From: Notoacmeibacter sp. MSK16QG-6
Lineage (GTDB): Bacteria > Pseudomonadota > Alphaproteobacteria > Rhizobiales > Rhizobiaceae
Direction of reading: 5' to 3'
DNA length: 64,000 nt
Assembly (NCBI RefSeq): GCF_024158145.1
Contig: NZ_JAMYXM010000001.1
Coordinates: 744,001-808,000, forward strand
Part shown: piece by piece, positions 18,881 through 29,446 of the stretch
Layout: each line of letters begins with the position of its first letter
Position numbering within the stretch: position 1 is the stretch's first letter
Made by a program: the position numbers and the translations under genes
The notes under the pieces: model-generated
What the model was told of the DNA's origin: nothing
The model's input: only the letters and a program-made list of their open reading frames with translations
Database searches by the model: none

Positions 18881-19879
18881 TTAGCTCTCCTCACCAACCA
18901 GCCCCTCGAAGCTGACTGGAAGGTCGAGCGGGCCGAGCGGCTGGACGCCGCCAAGAATGGCGCGGGCTTCTTCTTCGTCACGCTTCATCTGAGCGATGAG
19001 AGGATCGAGACCGTCGAACTTCTCTTCCCCCCGCAGATAGGAGAACAGGCTGACCGCGCAGGTCTCGCCGTAGAGGTCGCCGGAGAAGTCGAAAAGGAAG
19101 GTTTCCAGAAGCGGCGCGCCCTCATCCGTGACCGTTGGCCGACGCCCGAAGCTCGCCACGCCATTATAGAGTACGCCATCGGCGCGCCGGAAACGAACAG
19201 CATAGATACCTAGCGCAAGCTGGGTTTGCGGAGGCAGTGACATATTCGCGGTGGGATAGCCGAGCGTCCTTCCAAGCTGCTGGCCCTGCTCCACCGTCGC
19301 GATCACCGTATGTCGATAGCCAAGCAGTCCATTGGCCAGTGACAGATCTTGATCGGCAAGCGCCTGCCGGATGGTGCTGGACGAAATCAGCAAGCCGTCT
19401 TCGGCGGTTTCGGGCTCGACAATATCGACGGCAAAGCCTTTTTCCCGACCCGCTGCGGCAAGGCTGTCCGGTGTGCCGGCGCGTTTGTGGCCAAAGTGAA
19501 AATCATGGCCGACGATGACGGCGCTGGCGCCCAGCCCGTCGCTGAGCATTTCGTCGATGAACGCATCGGGCGAGAGCGCGGCGAAACCTTTGTCGAAACG
19601 CTGTTCGACCACGGCGGCGACACCTAGTTCACCGAGCAGATTTGCCCGCAAGACAGCCGGCGTCAGGCGATAGATCGCTTCGCCTGAGAAGAAGGCCCGC
19701 GGGTGCGGCTCGAATGTCAGCACGATCAAAGGAAGGCCAGCCCGATCAGCTTGTTGGCGGGCCATGGTCAGTACCGCCTGGTGCCCTCGGTGAACGCCAT
19801 CGAAATTGCCGATGGCAATCACACCGCCGCGAAGATCGGCGGGCAGGTCCTTGCACTGATCGATTCTCAGTATCGTCAT
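18881..19879 (-). CDS. ribF: bifunctional riboflavin kinase/FMN adenylyltransferase
   Basis: RibF makes FMN and then FAD from riboflavin. The 332-residue protein has the N-terminal nucleotidyltransferase domain with GNFDGVHRGH at residues 24-33 and the ISSSTIRQ motif mid-protein, followed by a riboflavin kinase domain with GYPTANM at about 218. Length is normal for the bifunctional enzyme. It lies 4 bp downstream of a HAD hydrolase gene on the same strand, and this pair sits ahead of ileS in many Hyphomicrobiales; here an orphan gene on the opposite strand separates ribF from ileS. Confidence 0.95.
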   Translation of the reverse strand: MTILRIDQCKDLPADLRGGVIAIGNFDGVHRGHQAVLTMARQQADRAGLPLIVLTFEPHPRAFFSGEAIYRLTPAVLRANLLGELGVAAVVEQRFDKGFAALSPDAFIDEMLSDGLGASAVIVGHDFHFGHKRAGTPDSLAAAGREKGFAVDIVEPETAEDGLLISSSTIRQALADQDLSLANGLLGYRHTVIATVEQGQQLGRTLGYPTANMSLPPQTQLALGIYAVRFRRADGVLYNGVASFGRRPTVTDEGAPLLETFLFDFSGDLYGETCAVSLFSYLRGEEKFDGLDPLIAQMKRDEEEARAILGGVQPLGPLDLPVSFEGLVGEES

Positions 19880-19882
19880 CGT

Positions 19883-20758
19883 TCAGGCCAGATGGGTCAT
19901 GGAGGCGACAGGCTGGAAGTTGCTTGCCTGCAAGAGGCCGAAAAGGTCGGTGTCTCCCTCTATGCCCGCGCTGCCGCCAGTCACGAACAGGCAATCGATA
20001 TCCTGATCGATCGCGCCCTTAATGTCGGTCGGGATGCCGTCTCCAATAGCCAATGCCTCTTCTCTGGCAAAGGTGCGACCGGCAATTTTGGCCGCTGCAT
20101 CGAACGCGGCCTCGTATATCGGCTTGTGGGGCTTACCGGCGACATGAACCAATCCGCCACGCTCTTCGTAAGCTTTTGCCACCGCTCCGGCGCACGGCAC
20201 GATCCGGTCGCCGCGGCGCACTTTCAGATCGGGATTGGCGCAGACCATGGGGAGGTTCCGTTCCAGCAGTTCAGTCAACAGGCCGTCATACTCACCGAGA
20301 TTTTCGGTTTCGTCGTTGAAGAGTCCCGTGCACACCGCCGCCTCGGCCTGCTCTTTCGAGACAAGCTCGACATCGAGCCCATTATAAAGATGCAGTTCGG
20401 CTTCGGTCCCGATGTGGAAAATACGGCTCGGCCCTTCGGCGATCAGCCGCCGCGTCACGTCGCCCGATGTGACGATGGCGTCCCACGCGTCACCTGATAC
20501 GCCGATTTGCGTCATCTGCTCGCCAACAGCCTCAGCCCTGCGGGGAGAGTTCGTGATGAGGATAACCGTCTTTCCCAATTCGCGCGCATGTGCGAGCGCC
20601 TCACAGGCCCGGTCATATGGCTGCACACCATTGTGCACGACGCCCCAGACATCGCACAGAAGAAGGGAGTATTCGCCAGAAACATCGTCCAGCGCGTCGA
20701 TGGAAGGCGGGGTGTGCCAGGCCATATCGTCTCTTGGAAAGCTCATTTCGCGCTGCAT
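19883..20758 (-). CDS. TIGR01459-type HAD-IIA hydrolase
   Basis: The 291-residue protein is a HAD phosphatase of subclass IIA (NagD-like). Motif I is LCDVWGVVHNG near residue 33-43, motif II is ILITNSPRRA near 76, and motif III/IV is AIGDGIPTDIKGA at about 241-253. The DVWGV form of motif I, in which the second Asp is replaced, is the hallmark of TIGR01459, a proteobacterial set of unknown substrate. Close linkage to ribF suggests it may dephosphorylate a flavin or related nucleotide, but that is inference from context only. Confidence 0.85.
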   Translation of the reverse strand: MQREMSFPRDDMAWHTPPSIDALDDVSGEYSLLLCDVWGVVHNGVQPYDRACEALAHARELGKTVILITNSPRRAEAVGEQMTQIGVSGDAWDAIVTSGDVTRRLIAEGPSRIFHIGTEAELHLYNGLDVELVSKEQAEAAVCTGLFNDETENLGEYDGLLTELLERNLPMVCANPDLKVRRGDRIVPCAGAVAKAYEERGGLVHVAGKPHKPIYEAAFDAAAKIAGRTFAREEALAIGDGIPTDIKGAIDQDIDCLFVTGGSAGIEGDTDLFGLLQASNFQPVASMTHLA

Positions 20759-20851
20759 CTAGACTATGGCGGCGGACAAGTCACCATGGCAGTGGCATTG
20801 TCAAACGCACCGCTTTAGAAATAGCCGCGACCGCCCAGACCGGAGAGCCCC

Positions 20852-21982
20852 ATGCGGAAAGTCCTGCTCGTCCTTTTCGTCATCATGCTCTTTCTGGCGA
20901 TCTATCAAGTGCTGACGCCCATCCTCTCCGCCAACCCCGATTTCTCAAGTCTCGTGGTCCGCGATGTGCTGGTCGTAAGCCTCCTGATCGCAGCGCTCGC
21001 GCTCATCATAGCGCTTGTCGCGCTGATGCGAGCCAGCCGTATACAGAGGCAGACTGAAGATCGGCTCATCGCCATCGACATGGCTCTTTCGGATTTCGCC
21101 AATCGGGCCGATGTCGCCGCGCTTTCCATGGCCGATCTCGCGCGCGCTACACATCGCGACATCGTCACTATGCGTCAGCAGATGGATGAGGGCGCAAGGC
21201 CCGGTCCCGCCACCGCCGACATGAAAACCCGATCGGGTAAGGTCGTGCCGATCAAGATCGAGCAAGCGGAAAAGTCAGCAGACCAAGATAATAGCGGTGA
21301 TCCCGCGTCGCTGCTGCAAATGATCGAAGCCGGCGAGCCCCGTCTTAGCCTTCAGCCAATTGTCGATGTCATCGAATCGCGGCCGGTGGCATTCGAGGCC
21401 TACGCTTCATATGGCAGCGATGGCCAGACACTCGACATTCAACGGGCAAACGATCTGCCGGACGAAGCCCAGGCGAAGCTGGCCCGCATATTGCTCGCAA
21501 AATCGGCACAGGCAGCGCGGCGAATTTCCGCCGAAAAGCCATCTGAGCCACATTCTATGCATGTGCCGCTGAGCACCGCCTTCATCGCCGATCTGGACGA
21601 ACAGACGATCAATATGTCCGAGCCGCCGAATTCTGGCGACATTGTTTTATCGCTGCCGCTTTCGGCTCTTCTCGACAATGCCGTCCCGAAAACTTCCCAC
21701 GAATGGCGGCCCGTACTGGCTTGCGAAAGCGACAGTTTTCCAAGCGAACACATGCCGCTCCTGGCCGAAGCTGATGTCCGGTGGCTGAAACTGCCGGCCA
21801 AAGCGGTTCTCAGCGAAGCCGACAGCGAGCGGTACAGTTTTGTCTGCGGACCGCTTGGAATCGACCTTCTCATCACCCATGTGCACGACAAGGAAGAAGC
21901 CGTGAGCCTTCTCGATCGCGGCTTTCGCTATATGAGCGGCCCTCATTTCGGCATTCCTCGCCCGATGCGGGACGAAACATAA
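20852..21982 (+). CDS. membrane protein with degenerate EAL domain
   Basis: The 376-residue protein has two N-terminal helices (about residues 3-23 and 39-60), a short coiled segment (60-105), a linker, and a C-terminal EAL-fold domain from about 155. Landmarks such as LSLQPIVDV, VAFEAYA and RGFRYMSGPHFGIPRP align with active c-di-GMP phosphodiesterases, but EAL reads EAY, the DDFG metal motif is absent, and the late catalytic Glu region reads ITHVHD. It should therefore not hydrolyse c-di-GMP and may bind it or act as a protein-interaction module. ATG at 20852 follows GGAGAGCCCC. It stands alone before groESL. Confidence 0.75.
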   Translation: MRKVLLVLFVIMLFLAIYQVLTPILSANPDFSSLVVRDVLVVSLLIAALALIIALVALMRASRIQRQTEDRLIAIDMALSDFANRADVAALSMADLARATHRDIVTMRQQMDEGARPGPATADMKTRSGKVVPIKIEQAEKSADQDNSGDPASLLQMIEAGEPRLSLQPIVDVIESRPVAFEAYASYGSDGQTLDIQRANDLPDEAQAKLARILLAKSAQAARRISAEKPSEPHSMHVPLSTAFIADLDEQTINMSEPPNSGDIVLSLPLSALLDNAVPKTSHEWRPVLACESDSFPSEHMPLLAEADVRWLKLPAKAVLSEADSERYSFVCGPLGIDLLITHVHDKEEAVSLLDRGFRYMSGPHFGIPRPMRDET

Positions 21983-22055
21983 TCGCGATAATGCGAATGT
22001 TCCGCTCCATGGATTTTTCGGAAATAGGCCAGAAGAAAATTTCTCCGGCCCATTC

Positions 22056-22061
22056 TTGACA
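22056..22061 (+). promoter_or_regulatory. -35 element of the groESL promoter
   Basis: A perfect TTGACA at 22056-22061 lies 31 bp before the CIRCE operator and about 125 bp before groES. The matching -10 around 22078-22084 is weak, so the exact transcription start is uncertain; placing it just before or within CIRCE would fit HrcA repression. Confidence 0.5.
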
Positions 22062-22091
22062 GCATTCGCTGTTCCTCTTACCTCCGCCGCG

Positions 22092-22118
22092 TTAGCACTC
22101 ACCAAATGAGAGTGCCAA
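22092..22118 (+). promoter_or_regulatory. CIRCE operator (HrcA-binding) of groESL
   Basis: The sequence TTAGCACTC, nine spacer bases, then GAGTGCCAA matches the CIRCE consensus TTAGCACTC-N9-GAGTGCTAA with a single change in the right arm. CIRCE is bound by HrcA, whose activity depends on GroEL, giving feedback control. It lies 68 bp before groES. hrcA itself is not in the window. Confidence 0.95.
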
Positions 22119-22186
22119 TATTGCCCAGTCATTCTGGAGCGATTCATCGTTTCAAATAGACGTCATAAGCCAAGGGTTTGAAAAAC

Positions 22187-22483
22187 ATGGCCGATACCAA
22201 TTTCCGTCCGCTGCACGACCGTGTCGTGGTCAAGCGCGTCGAGTCCGAGGAAAAGACTGCCGGTGGCATCATCATTCCGGACACCGCCAAGGAAAAGCCG
22301 CAGGAAGGCGAAGTCGTAGCCGTCGGGCCGGGCGCGCGCGACGATAGCGGCAAAGTCAACGCTCTCGATGTCAAGGCCGGGGACCGGGTCCTTTTCGGCA
22401 AGTGGAGCGGCACCGAAGTCAAGCTGAACGGTGAAGATCTCCTCATCATGAAGGAGAGCGACATCATGGGCATAATCGCCTGA
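22187..22483 (+). CDS. groES: co-chaperonin GroES
   Basis: GroES caps the GroEL ring in the cytosol. From ATG 22187 the product is 98 residues, starting [17 protein letters not shown], with the mobile-loop region [14 protein letters not shown] (about residues 19-32) that contacts GroEL and the C-terminal strand [11 protein letters not shown]-like ending. A TTG nine bases upstream would add three residues but is not the family start. It is under the CIRCE operator and is followed by groEL after 65 bp. Confidence 0.98.
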   Translation: MADTNFRPLHDRVVVKRVESEEKTAGGIIIPDTAKEKPQEGEVVAVGPGARDDSGKVNALDVKAGDRVLFGKWSGTEVKLNGEDLLIMKESDIMGIIA

Positions 22484-22530
22484 GCGCAGCGCCCAAATCC
22501 GTTTCAATATCCACGATCTTAAGGGCTTAG

Positions 22531-24192
<1,662 letters not shown>

Positions 24193-24224
24193 GGAAGCTC
24201 ACCCTCCATCCGATATTTTCAGAG

Positions 24225-24250
24225 AGGGCGGCTTTCGAGCCGCCCTTTTT
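24225..24250 (+). terminator. intrinsic terminator of groESL
   Basis: A perfect 9-bp stem AGGGCGGCT / AGCCGCCCT with a TTCG tetraloop is followed by a run of five T, 33 bp after the groEL stop. Confidence 0.93.
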
Positions 24251-24290
24251 CTATCTGCCCGGTGTTTGTTGGGGCGCTGGGCCCCAGCGG

Positions 24291-24599
24291 TCAGTCGCCG
24301 ATAACCCGGCTTTCACGCTCGATCGACCATTCGACGATTTCGTGCCAGATCGTCTCGGCCAACTGCGGATCGAAGCCGCGATCGTTTGCCGCCTGACGCG
24401 CATTCGAGAGCACTTCGGCGACGCGATCCGGCACACGCGCTGGCATCTTCTCGATCTGCTTCAATTCGATGGCGCGGTCGATATAGGTGCAGCGCAGCGC
24501 AAGCAAATCCATTAGTTCAGCGTCGAGAGCATCGATGGCCTGTCGCAACTCACCCATCGTCTGACATTGCTGTGCCGGGCGTCGATCCGTCATTGCCAT
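24291..24599 (-). CDS. chorismate mutase (AroQ/PchB type)
   Basis: A 102-residue all-helical protein of the AroQ class, which converts chorismate to prephenate for Phe/Tyr synthesis. The core reads LRQAIDALDAELMDLLALR, then a basic helix (YIDRAIELKQIEKMPARVPDR) and a closing helix with IWHEIVEWSIERE, matching monofunctional chorismate mutases and the related isochorismate-pyruvate lyase PchB. No siderophore genes are nearby, so chorismate mutase is preferred. ATG 24599 or the second ATG at 24593 are both possible; the second has better spacing to GGGAG. Confidence 0.85.
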   Translation of the reverse strand: MAMTDRRPAQQCQTMGELRQAIDALDAELMDLLALRCTYIDRAIELKQIEKMPARVPDRVAEVLSNARQAANDRGFDPQLAETIWHEIVEWSIERESRVIGD

Positions 24600-24844
24600 C
24601 TCCCGTTGAGCATCCTGTCTTACGCCTTCGGCGGCAGGCCAATCGGCGACGCCTTAGCAGATAAATCGGCGGCTGTTCACCGGATAAATTGAACGATCAT
24701 CCGCGTATGGCTTCGTTTCTTCCGCTGCCACAGTTGAGCCAGGTCGGTTTTCCACCGAACAAGGCGTCGGCGGCGAGCGAAAGGCTCGACAAACCGGTCC
24801 GTGATGCAAAATGTGCGGGCAGACAATTTCGCAGAGGAACACCC

Positions 24845-25249
24845 ATGGCCGATACACTTGCGACAAAGCGCGCCAATAACGACATTTTCCTGCTGATCGG
24901 GCGTGTCCTCGCCGCCAGTCTCTTCATCGCATCCGGCGTTCAGAAGCTGATGGGGATTGAAGGCACGGTCGGCTATATCGAGGCGGTCGGTCTGCCCTAC
25001 CCGATCGTTCTAGCCTGGATCGCGGCCATATTCGAAACAGCGGCCGGCCTTCTTCTTCTCGTCGGATTCCTGACACGCTCGGCAGCGCTGGCACTTGCTG
25101 GCTTCTGCTTCTTCACGGCCTTCGTCTTCCATTTCCAGCCCGACGATCCGCAGCAGATGACGCAATTGATGAAGAACATCGCACTGGCCGGCGGCTGTCT
25201 GGCCTTCGCCGCCGTTGGCGCGGGCCGTTTCTCGGTCGACAGGGGCTAG
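24845..25249 (+). CDS. DoxX family membrane protein
   Basis: From ATG 24845, preceded by AGAGGAA, the product is 134 residues with four predicted transmembrane helices. It begins after a short hydrophilic lead with FLLIGRVLAASLFIASGVQKL, and has the GYIEAVGLPYP segment and FETAAGLLLLVGFLTR typical of DoxX/YphA proteins. Members are often linked to oxidative or sulfur stress, but the biochemical role here is unknown. Longer upstream frames lack a plausible start. It ends 20 bp from convergent hisG. Confidence 0.87.
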   Translation: MADTLATKRANNDIFLLIGRVLAASLFIASGVQKLMGIEGTVGYIEAVGLPYPIVLAWIAAIFETAAGLLLLVGFLTRSAALALAGFCFFTAFVFHFQPDDPQQMTQLMKNIALAGGCLAFAAVGAGRFSVDRG

Positions 25250-25269
25250 GAGACCGATGCCCGCAACCG

Positions 25270-25974
25270 TTAAGCCGCTGCCTGAACGGCGGCAGCGATC
25301 TGACGCATCCGTTCGCCCTTTTCACCTGCGAGCGACATGCGGTTGGCGACGAGACATGCTTCGCTCTGCAGGATCACGCCGTCGTCGAGGATGCGCAGAT
25401 CATTGGCGCGCAACGTCGAGCCGCTGGACGTGATGTCGACGATCACGTCCGCGCTGCCGGCGGCGGGCGCGCCTTCCGTTGCGCCGAGGCTTTCGACGAT
25501 CCGGTAAACCTGAATGCCGTGACGCCGGGAGAAGAACTCCTGCGTCAGACGCCAGTATTTCGTGGCAATGCGCAGCCGCCTGCCATGGCCAGCGCGGAAA
25601 TGGGCGGCCACATCGTCGAGATCGGCCATGGTGCGCACATCGAACCAGCAATCGGGCACGGCGACGATCACATCCGCACGCCCGAAGCCAAGCCGCGCCT
25701 CGATGGAGACTTTGTCTTCCCATGCGGGCAGGCTTTCGCGCACCAGATCCTCGCCCGTCACGCCGAGATCGACCGTGCCCGCGCCCAGTTCGCGGGCGAT
25801 TTCGGAAGCCGAGAGGAAAGCGATCTCCAGCCCGTCCCCACCCTCTACGCGCGCACGGTATTGGCGCGAATCCTCCGGTTCCCGGACATCGTAACCGGCG
25901 GTGCGGAGCACAGCGATGGATTGCTCCTTCAAGCGGCCTTTGGAGGGAAGTGCGAGCGTCACCGTTCCGGTCAT
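25270..25974 (-). CDS. hisG: ATP phosphoribosyltransferase catalytic subunit, short form
   Basis: HisG condenses ATP and PRPP, the first step of histidine synthesis. At 234 residues it is the short form, which lacks the C-terminal regulatory domain and needs HisZ. Motifs include [11 protein letters not shown] at the N-terminus, DLGVTGEDL, and the PRPP loop region with [14 protein letters not shown]. The ATG overlaps the end of hisZ by 4 bp, consistent with a stoichiometric complex. Confidence 0.95.
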   Translation of the reverse strand: MTGTVTLALPSKGRLKEQSIAVLRTAGYDVREPEDSRQYRARVEGGDGLEIAFLSASEIARELGAGTVDLGVTGEDLVRESLPAWEDKVSIEARLGFGRADVIVAVPDCWFDVRTMADLDDVAAHFRAGHGRRLRIATKYWRLTQEFFSRRHGIQVYRIVESLGATEGAPAAGSADVIVDITSSGSTLRANDLRILDDGVILQSEACLVANRMSLAGEKGERMRQIAAAVQAAA

Positions 25975-27146
25975 TCGGATGCTGCCTCCAACGCTTCGAT
26001 CCGGTCGAGCCAGGCGACGAAGCCAACACCGGGAATGGTGCGGTCAGCGCCAAGCAGGGTCAGCAGCCGGTCATAACGCCCGCCGCTGGCAAGCGGTTTG
26101 GCAAGCCCTTCGATTCCAATCTCGAAAACGAGACCTGTATAATAGTCGAGCGGACGGCCGAAAGCGGCATCGTAGGTGATCGCGCCGAGGTCGATTCCGG
26201 CCAGCCGGATCGCTTCGATCCGCGCCGCGAAAAGCTCGATCCGCTCTGTCACGTTGATGCCAGCCTCTGCCTCGAAGGCTGTCAGCGCGCGACCCGCTTC
26301 GGCAAGTGGCACGCGCAAAGCGATAAAGGTTTCGAGCGCGGCGAGCGCGTCATCCGGCAAGCGCGTCGCGGCCAGAGCGGCGCGCTCCTTCAGCCGCGCG
26401 ACAATCTCTTCGGGTCGCCGCCCCGCGCCAGGCGAGATACCGGAATGCGCCATGGACGCTTCAATGTGGACCAGCAGCGCATCGTCGTCGCCTGCAGCGA
26501 GCAGGCCGGCAACGCGCTCATCCTGCGTGACAGCCGGAGCCTCGCGCCCGGAAAGCACGTTCAACGCATTGGCCAGTGCTTCGGGCTGGCCGAAGGCGCG
26601 GAGCAGGCGCATCTGCCAGCCGTCCGGTAGACCAAGCGCATCCAGAATGGCGGCGAAAACCGCCTGATCGCCGAGCGTCGCGCGGAGCCCGGCATCGGTA
26701 CCGCGCAGCCGGGCGACGAGCCCCATCGCATCGGCCAGCGCGCGGGCGTCGGCAGCAATCCAGTCCTCAGTGCCGAGGTCTTCGATCCCCGCCTGGAAGA
26801 ATTCGCTGTCGCCATCGCGATGCTGGCGGAAAACCTGCGCACAGAGGCCATAACGGATCGGTTCGGGCGGCCCGTCGTTTCTCTCCGCAATTTCCGGGCG
26901 TAAAACCGGGTCCCGCTTTTCCTTAAATTGCGCGAGATGTTGAAGGCAGACGGGGATCGTGAATTCCGGCCGCAGACAGAGCGCCTGCCCCGTCTCGCTT
27001 TCGGTCAGGAAAATACGGCGGCGCAGATCTTCGCCCGCCATGTCCAGAAACGGATCGGCAGGCTGGATGACCGGCAGCACGGTGCGCTGCGCACCCGCCT
27101 CTTCCAGATACGCCTCGGCGGCGCTCAGCATCTGCCGTAAAGCCAT
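25971..27146 (-). CDS. hisZ: ATP phosphoribosyltransferase regulatory subunit HisZ
   Basis: HisZ is a catalytically dead histidyl-tRNA synthetase paralogue that activates short HisG and carries histidine feedback. The 391-residue protein shows the class II synthetase fold: a motif-2 region around [12 protein letters not shown] and [11 protein letters not shown], and a C-terminal [11 protein letters not shown] with GGRYDRLL. It is shorter than HisS and lacks the anticodon-binding domain. It sits 6 bp after hisS and overlaps hisG, forming hisS-hisZ-hisG. Confidence 0.93.
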   Translation of the reverse strand: MALRQMLSAAEAYLEEAGAQRTVLPVIQPADPFLDMAGEDLRRRIFLTESETGQALCLRPEFTIPVCLQHLAQFKEKRDPVLRPEIAERNDGPPEPIRYGLCAQVFRQHRDGDSEFFQAGIEDLGTEDWIAADARALADAMGLVARLRGTDAGLRATLGDQAVFAAILDALGLPDGWQMRLLRAFGQPEALANALNVLSGREAPAVTQDERVAGLLAAGDDDALLVHIEASMAHSGISPGAGRRPEEIVARLKERAALAATRLPDDALAALETFIALRVPLAEAGRALTAFEAEAGINVTERIELFAARIEAIRLAGIDLGAITYDAAFGRPLDYYTGLVFEIGIEGLAKPLASGGRYDRLLTLLGADRTIPGVGFVAWLDRIEALEAASE

Positions 27147-27152
27147 GGCCGC

Positions 27153-28763
27153 TCAGCCCGCTGCCCGTTCGGCGGCCTGTTCGGAAAGGCGCTCGCGGAT
27201 GGCCTCGATCAGTTTGTCGTAGCCGTCTGACACGTCCACTTCAAACTGTCCGGGCCGGGTTTCGCGCCATTCCTCATTGCTCTCGATGGCGGCGGCCTGT
27301 TTGCGGCCCTCAATCAGGTCCTTCACCTGCACGATGCCGCGCTCCATCTCGTCGCTGCCCTGAATGATGGCGAGCGGGCAGCCGCGCCGGTCGGCATATT
27401 GCAGTTGCTTGCCGAACTTGTTGGGATTGCCCTGATACATCTCGACCGCGACAACGTTTTGGCCGCGCCGACCGGCATTCAGCCCGTCGCGCAGCGCCTT
27501 GGTTATGGCGGCGTAATCGCCAATGCGGCCCTTATCCATCACCGTCACGAGAACCGGCGAATCGCTGCCCATATCCGGCAGCTTGTCGAGGTTCTTCAGC
27601 GCGGTCATCAGGCGCGAGACGCCGATGGAAAAACCGGTCGCCGGCACGTCCTGCCCGGTGAAACGCTTGACGAGCCCGTCATAGCGCCCGCCGCCGCCGA
27701 CCGAGCCGAACTGCACCTTCTCGCCCTTGTCGTTGACGACATCGAAGAGCAGCTCGGCCTCGTAAACTGGCCCGGTGTAGTATTCGAGGCCACGGACAAC
27801 GGAGGGGTCTACGAGAATACGGCCGGCATCGTAGCCAGATGATAAAACCAGATCTTCCAATGCCGAAAGCTCGTCCTGACCTTCCAAGTAGGTGGGACTT
27901 TGCATGCTGCCTCCGAGCAATCCCTGGCGCGGCAAATTCAATTTTTGCCTTACTTTTTCTGAAGCTATTCGCTGCTTGGTATCAACTGCATCCGCAGAAT
28001 TCAGAAATGTGTCAACTACGAGACCTATATAGCTACTCTTCAGCCCAGCACCCGGCGTGAAATCGCCCTCGCCTTCCTTGCCGCCATCCCAGCGGCCTTC
28101 GCCGAGAAGCTGGCGCACCCCCTCGATGCCAAGGCGATCCAGCTTGTCGATGGCGCGCAGAACGGTCAGGCGCCGTCCGGCGTTTTCAGCGCCGCCAAGG
28201 CCGATGGCCTCCATCACGCCGTCCAGCACCTTCCGGTTGTTGACGCGGATCACGTACTGGCCGGGCTTCAAACCCAACTCTTCCATCGTGTCGGCCATCA
28301 TCATGCACATTTCGGCGTCGGTCTGGACGCTCGGCGCGCCGACCACATCGGCATCGAACTGCATGAACTGGCGGAAGCGTCCGGGGCCGGGCTTCTCGTT
28401 CCGAAACACCCAGCCGGCGCGATAGGTGCGGTAAGGCAGATTGAGCGTCTGGAAATTCTCGGCCACATGGCGGGCGAGCGGCGCGGTGAGATCGTAGCGC
28501 AGGCTCATCCATTGCTCGTCATCGTCCTGCAGCGAGAAGACGCCCTCATTCGGCCGGTCCTGATCCGGCAGGAACTTGCCGAGCGCGTCGGTATATTCGA
28601 ACATCGGCGTTTCGACCGGCTGGAAGCCGTAGCTCTCATACACGCGCTTGATGGCCGCCATCATCCGGTCCGTGGCGCGGATATCCTCCGGCGAGCGGTC
28701 GGCAAAACCGCGCGGCAGGCGCGCCTTCAGCTTCTGAGGCTTCTTCTTTTTCTTCTCGGCCAT
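27153..28763 (-). CDS. hisS: histidyl-tRNA synthetase
   Basis: HisS charges tRNA-His. Starting at ATG 28763, where the protein begins with a Lys-rich lead, it is 536 residues, the longer form seen in Hyphomicrobiales. Class II motifs are clear: motif 2 [22 protein letters not shown], the histidine A signature [14 protein letters not shown], and [13 protein letters not shown] (motif 3 region), then an anticodon-binding domain. A frame open to 28919 adds 52 residues without homology and is rejected. Bases 27841-28050, encoding the central insertion before GLEYYTGP, have unusually low G+C (about 47% by hand count). The tRNA-His of the window fits the alpha-type HisS. Confidence 0.95.
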   Translation of the reverse strand: MAEKKKKKPQKLKARLPRGFADRSPEDIRATDRMMAAIKRVYESYGFQPVETPMFEYTDALGKFLPDQDRPNEGVFSLQDDDEQWMSLRYDLTAPLARHVAENFQTLNLPYRTYRAGWVFRNEKPGPGRFRQFMQFDADVVGAPSVQTDAEMCMMMADTMEELGLKPGQYVIRVNNRKVLDGVMEAIGLGGAENAGRRLTVLRAIDKLDRLGIEGVRQLLGEGRWDGGKEGEGDFTPGAGLKSSYIGLVVDTFLNSADAVDTKQRIASEKVRQKLNLPRQGLLGGSMQSPTYLEGQDELSALEDLVLSSGYDAGRILVDPSVVRGLEYYTGPVYEAELLFDVVNDKGEKVQFGSVGGGGRYDGLVKRFTGQDVPATGFSIGVSRLMTALKNLDKLPDMGSDSPVLVTVMDKGRIGDYAAITKALRDGLNAGRRGQNVVAVEMYQGNPNKFGKQLQYADRRGCPLAIIQGSDEMERGIVQVKDLIEGRKQAAAIESNEEWRETRPGQFEVDVSDGYDKLIEAIRERLSEQAAERAAG

Positions 28764-28884
28764 GGGGTCACTTGCAATACGGATCGGAGGCGGCGGAAAC
28801 GCGCATATGGCGGCGCGCCCTCCCCCTAGCGAAAAGCCCCGTTTCCGGCAAGGCGGCGCATTGTCCCCATCCTGCCCCGAACAT

Positions 28885-28912
28885 GAAAAAGCCCCGCCGG
28901 ATGGCAGGGCTT
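28885..28912 (-). terminator. intrinsic terminator of the BA14K gene
   Basis: On the minus strand an AAGCCC / GGGCTT stem extended by GCC / GGC with an ATCC-type loop is followed by TTTTTC. It lies 23 bp after the stop of the BA14K gene. Confidence 0.75.
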
Positions 28913-28934
28913 CGTTCAATCGAGTTTCAGCCGA

Positions 28935-29342
28935 TCAGCTATAGGGCGAATAGCACTGGCGACGTCCGCCATGATAAGGCTGGAACGTGTTGTCGTAGGA
29001 CCGGTACGAACGGTAACGGTTGTGGCACCAGCGATAGTGCGCGCGCGGGTAGCCGTCGCGATAATGACGACGCGGAGCAGCGCGATAACGTCGCTGATAG
29101 AACGCTGCCGGCGGGTAATACCATCCGCGATGGCGACGCCAGCCACGACGCCAGCGGCGGCTGCCGCGATGGCCATTGTAGAAATAAACTCCGCCGCGAA
29201 CCCGCAGGTCCACATTCTGTATGTCGGATGCCGGCGCTACGACCGGTGCGCTCGGGATGGACAGGGGTGCCGCTGCGGCAGGCGCGATGCCCGTTAATCC
29301 GACAGCTACGGCAAGCGCCGCGGTTGTGATCATCTTTTTCAT
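28935..29342 (-). CDS. BA14K family secreted protein
   Basis: From ATG 29342, with a good GGAGG site nine bases upstream, the product is 135 residues. It has a signal peptide (MKKMITTAALAVAVGLTG..., cleaved near AAAA), a middle rich in Arg, Tyr and Trp, and the BA14K C-terminal signature with HYRWCHNRYRSY and a second Cys near the end. BA14K proteins are small exported Hyphomicrobiales proteins; the Brucella member is immunoreactive and has been tied to lectin-like activity, but function is unclear. An EcfG-like promoter lies upstream. Confidence 0.85.
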   Translation of the reverse strand: MKKMITTAALAVAVGLTGIAPAAAAPLSIPSAPVVAPASDIQNVDLRVRGGVYFYNGHRGSRRWRRGWRRHRGWYYPPAAFYQRRYRAAPRRHYRDGYPRAHYRWCHNRYRSYRSYDNTFQPYHGGRRQCYSPYS

Positions 29343-29375
29343 GGATATCCTCCATAGGGGCCCTTCGACAGGGTT

Positions 29376-29401
29376 AACTAAACTTGGAGGGCAGAGGTTC
29401 C
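29376..29401 (-). promoter_or_regulatory. possible EcfG (general stress) promoter of the BA14K gene
   Basis: On the minus strand GGAACC is followed, 17 bases after GGAAC, by AGTT. The EcfG consensus is GGAAC-N16/17-CGTT, so the -35 is perfect and the -10 differs at its first base. It is 34 bp before the BA14K start codon, which is a suitable distance. Confidence 0.35.
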
Positions 29402-29446
29402 ATAGCGTTTCACCTTGTCGTGACACGCTGTGTAGATTCGTGACAA

